Positions 6,150-7,416 of a stretch of 7,416 nucleotides of DNA are shown here, piece by piece. The position numbers and the translations under genes are program-made. This stretch comes from Chloroflexota bacterium (lineage in GTDB: Bacteria > Chloroflexota > Dehalococcoidia > SZUA-161). Position 1 is the first letter of the stretch; the number at the start of each line of letters is the position of its first letter. The notes beneath the pieces were generated by a model that did not search any database, had not been told where the DNA came from, and saw only the letters and a program-made list of their open reading frames with translations. Location: positions 1 to 7,416 of the forward strand of contig QIGA01000250.1 in the NCBI GenBank assembly GCA_003229915.1. Reading direction: 5' to 3'.

Positions 6150-6209
6150 CGTAGCGTTGCCACTCCTGTGGCAACGAACCCTCGCCGTGACAGGAGTCAC
6201 GACGCTACG
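6150..6209. repeat. Double-hairpin palindromic element
   Basis: An outer stem of CGTAGC (6150-6155) and GCTACG (6204-6209) encloses two hairpins. The first is GTTGCCAC/GTGGCAAC (6156-6163 with 6168-6175) with loop TCCT. The second is CGTGAC/GTCACG (6186-6191 with 6196-6201) with loop AGGA. All stems are perfect. The two loops are reverse complements, and the match extends to eight bases: ACTCCTGT (6162-6169) against ACAGGAGT (6190-6197). GGCGAG (6132-6137) could also pair with CTCGCC (6181-6186). The build is that of a clover-leaf REP or small non-autonomous mobile element. Confidence 0.65.
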
Positions 6210-6241
6210 GGGAGGCATTCGGCCATCATCTATTAGAGTGA

Positions 6242-6324
6242 GTAGAGTGGGTGCAGCGTAGCGAAACCCACCGTTCAGTTGTGCGTTTGGGGTGGTGGGT
6301 TCCATTTCATTCCACCCACCCTAC
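6242..6324. repeat. 83-bp palindromic repeat with GTGGGT arms
   Basis: The ends GTAGAGTGGGT (6242-6252) and ACCCACCCTAC (6314-6324) are inverted copies with one mismatch. Inside, GTGGGT (6247-6252) also pairs with ACCCAC (6266-6271), and GGTGGGT (6294-6300) with ACCCACC (6314-6320), giving two side-by-side hairpins as an alternative to the long stem. Parts recur at 312-337. This is a REP-like dispersed element; it has no coding capacity. Confidence 0.65.
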
Positions 6325-6529
6325 GATGCTCGAATCTACCTCATATTTGAACTGATTCCCATATCCACGGATTAAGGAGAGCAGTAACCGGCTTCCGTAC
6401 GTGGCTAACACACGCTGAGAAGCCAGGTAGCTTGCCCCCAGCATTCTGCTTTGGGCAGTACCATTTTCCCCTCGATAGCCGCCCGAAAGAGCCATTGTAT
6501 GCCTAGGAAAGATGTGCTAGCGTGGAACT
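6325..6529. other. Gene-free stretch with weak hairpins
   Basis: I see no convincing gene here. GGCTTC (6390-6395) can pair with GAAGCC (6419-6424) around a 23-base loop that holds a further CGTG/CACG stem (6400-6403 with 6411-6414). A weak promoter-like pair, TTGTAT (6495-6500), 17 bases, TAGCGT (6518-6523), would serve the response regulator but matches the consensus poorly at -10. Confidence 0.35.
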
Positions 6530-6594
6530 AAGTCGGTACTAGCGCGACTTTAGTACCTAATGAATCCGAGGTACTGACCTCCCGACTGGATTCA
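6530..6594 (+). promoter_or_regulatory. Structured leader before the response regulator
   Basis: Several inverted repeats are packed into 65 bp ending 19 bp before the ATG. GGTACTA (6535-6541) pairs with TAGTACC (6551-6557). AAGTCG (6530-6535) can pair with CGACTT (6545-6550), and these two stems interleave and compete. TGAATCC (6561-6567) pairs with GGATTCA (6588-6594), continuing into GAGGT/ACCTC (6568-6572 with 6577-6581) with an ACTG loop: a 12-bp stem with one six-base bulge, CCGACT (6582-6587). That bulge is the exact complement of AGTCGG (6531-6536). It may be a folded 5' leader or a cluster of protein-binding sites. I know no riboswitch class with this shape. Confidence 0.45.
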
Positions 6595-6613
6595 GAAAGC
6601 GGTTAGATAGGAC

Positions 6614-7416
6614 ATGAGAAGAATAGTAGTAATGATCGTTGGCGGTGATGCCTTTGCCCGTTCCGGGATAAGGCAGACATTATTGCAGCAGAATGCCGTG
6701 GAGGTGCTGGACATTGTTGAGAGCGATCCGGGGGTAGAAGGCAATGTCGCCATGGCACGAATCCTGGATAGCTCACCGGACATCGTAGTGCTCGACCTGG
6801 GACATTTCTCCTCTAGCGGGCTTGAGCTGAGCAGGAAGATCACGCGGAACTTCCCAGGCACCAAAGTGGTCGTACTGAGCGGCAAACCTACGGAAGATGA
6901 CGAAGAGCTATTCGAAGTCATCAAGAGCGGGGCGGTAGCTTACCTCAGGAGCAAGCAGTGCACCCCTACTGAGCTGGTCGAGACGATAAAACGAGCCGCA
7001 AATGGCGAGTATCCCATAAATGACAGCGTAATGAGCAGCCCTGGTCTTAGCTGGCGTGTACTGAGGGAATTTCAGGAGTTCGCATCAATCGGAAAACACG
7101 TGGAAGACCTAACAGCGCCTTTGACCTCCCGCGAGGTGCAGGTGCTGACACTCATATCTGAGGGCAACTCAAACAAGCAGATCGCTGGTACCCTGGGCAC
7201 CAGCGAGCAGACGATCAAGAATCACGTCAGTGCCGTGCTGCGCAAGCTGAATGCCAATGACAGGGCCCATGCTGTATACATAGCAGCACGCGATGGCTTG
7301 ATCTCCATCCACTCGGACCTCGATACAGGCCAACGGGACAATGGCTGGGTTCAAAAGCCACCCTACCAACGAAATCGTGGTCGGGCTGTTCCCTTGACCA
7401 AACACATGCTTCGCTC
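6614..7416 (+). CDS. NarL/LuxR-type response regulator, degenerate receiver, 3' cut
   Basis: An open frame of 267 codons runs from ATG 6614 off the right edge with no stop. Residues 1-128 form a receiver domain (RIVVMIVGGDAFARSG, PDIVVLDLGHFSSSGLEL, KVVVLSGKPTEDDEE, GAVAYLRSKQCTPTELVETI). D61 (VVLDLG) sits at the phospho-acceptor position and S89 at the Thr/Ser switch. The acidic pair expected after strand 1 (VDD) is replaced by G10-G11, and the conserved lysine is displaced (YLRSK). Residues about 170-232 are a complete LuxR helix-turn-helix (LTSREVQVLTLISEGNSNKQIAG, SEQTIKNHVSAVLRKLNA). It should bind DNA as a dimer, probably without normal phosphorylation control. At least 35 residues follow the HTH, where NarL-type proteins usually end. 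The Shine-Dalgarno site is weak (AGGA touching the ATG); the ATG at 6632 is a less likely start because it would remove strand 1. No sensor kinase is visible. Confidence 0.88.
   Translation, partial: MRRIVVMIVGGDAFARSGIRQTLLQQNAVEVLDIVESDPGVEGNVAMARILDSSPDIVVLDLGHFSSSGLELSRKITRNFPGTKVVVLSGKPTEDDEELFEVIKSGAVAYLRSKQCTPTELVETIKRAANGEYPINDSVMSSPGLSWRVLREFQEFASIGKHVEDLTAPLTSREVQVLTLISEGNSNKQIAGTLGTSEQTIKNHVSAVLRKLNANDRAHAVYIAARDGLISIHSDLDTGQRDNGWVQKPPYQRNRGRAVPLTKHMLR

Noticed and set aside
6076..6305. Two short open frames, one on each strand, across the palindromic elements
   Set aside because: Their sequence is almost wholly repeat DNA, and palindromes give mirrored open frames.
6051..6374. 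TTTGAACTG repeated at 6051 and 6346, plus inverted TAATCCGTG at 6070 and CACGGATTA at 6366, as possible ends of an inserted segment
   Set aside because: Nine-base matches over this distance are expected now and then by chance, and the direct and inverted copies do not give consistent insertion boundaries.
6307..6495. Minus-strand 62-codon open frame in the repeat-rich gap
   Set aside because: It begins without a good Shine-Dalgarno site, runs into the palindromic repeat and resembles no family.
6592..6924. Minus-strand open frame rich in Ser/Thr opposite the response regulator
   Set aside because: Low-complexity antisense of the receiver domain; the plus strand has an unmistakable REC-HTH protein.
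7169..7405. Minus-strand open frame at the right edge
   Set aside because: Antisense of the LuxR HTH and tail, with no domain recognised.
1..7416. CRISPR array, tRNA or rRNA gene, insertion sequence with transposase
   Set aside because: No regularly spaced direct repeats, no tRNA-like clover-leaf with CCA-end features, no rRNA-like stretch and no transposase motif were seen on either strand.

Overview
This 7.4-kb stretch of bacterial chromosome has moderate GC (mid-50s by eye). Its genes use Shine-Dalgarno sites and sigma70-like promoters, and the gaps between them are rich in short palindromic repeats. The taxon cannot be fixed from sequence alone. The mix of an MshA-like GT4, a CelD-type acyltransferase, an atypical NarL-family regulator and a repeat-linked GIY-YIG gene would suit an uncultured Chloroflexota (Dehalococcoidia-like) bacterium, but that is a low-confidence inference.

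Layout. (1) 1-213: 3' end of a GIY-YIG nuclease gene, abutting a perfect hairpin whose inverted relative lies about 50 bp further on. (2) 2596-332, minus strand: a two-gene unit with a CelD/BcsL-type GNAT acyltransferase upstream and a GT4 glycosyltransferase downstream. The GT4 stop codon lies inside a dispersed palindromic repeat. (3) 2597-2847: divergent control region with a perfect 30-bp palindrome and a promoter firing rightward. (4) 2848-3749, plus strand: a possible tiny lipoprotein ORF that overlaps, as GTGA, an unrecognised four-helix membrane protein. (5) 3775-5952: a strong promoter with a palindrome in its spacer, then a MoxR-type AAA+ ATPase and a CoxE-type VWA protein two bases apart. 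(6) 5953-6613: a gene-free stretch holding several palindromic repeat elements and a structured leader. (7) 6614 to the right edge: a NarL/LuxR-type response regulator whose receiver domain lacks the usual acidic pair, cut by the window end.

How the genes may work together. The GT4/GNAT pair probably decorates a cell-surface glycan or glycolipid. The MoxR/VWA pair is a conserved chaperone-like module of the kind seen as CoxD/CoxE, but no client enzyme is encoded here. The membrane protein just upstream is a positional candidate partner only. The response regulator is separated from the rest by about 660 bp and is probably its own unit.

I do not see a clearly new multi-gene system. The least ordinary signals are non-coding: the 30-bp palindrome, the spacer palindrome of the MoxR promoter, the double hairpin with complementary loops, and the folded leader before the pseudo-receiver regulator.
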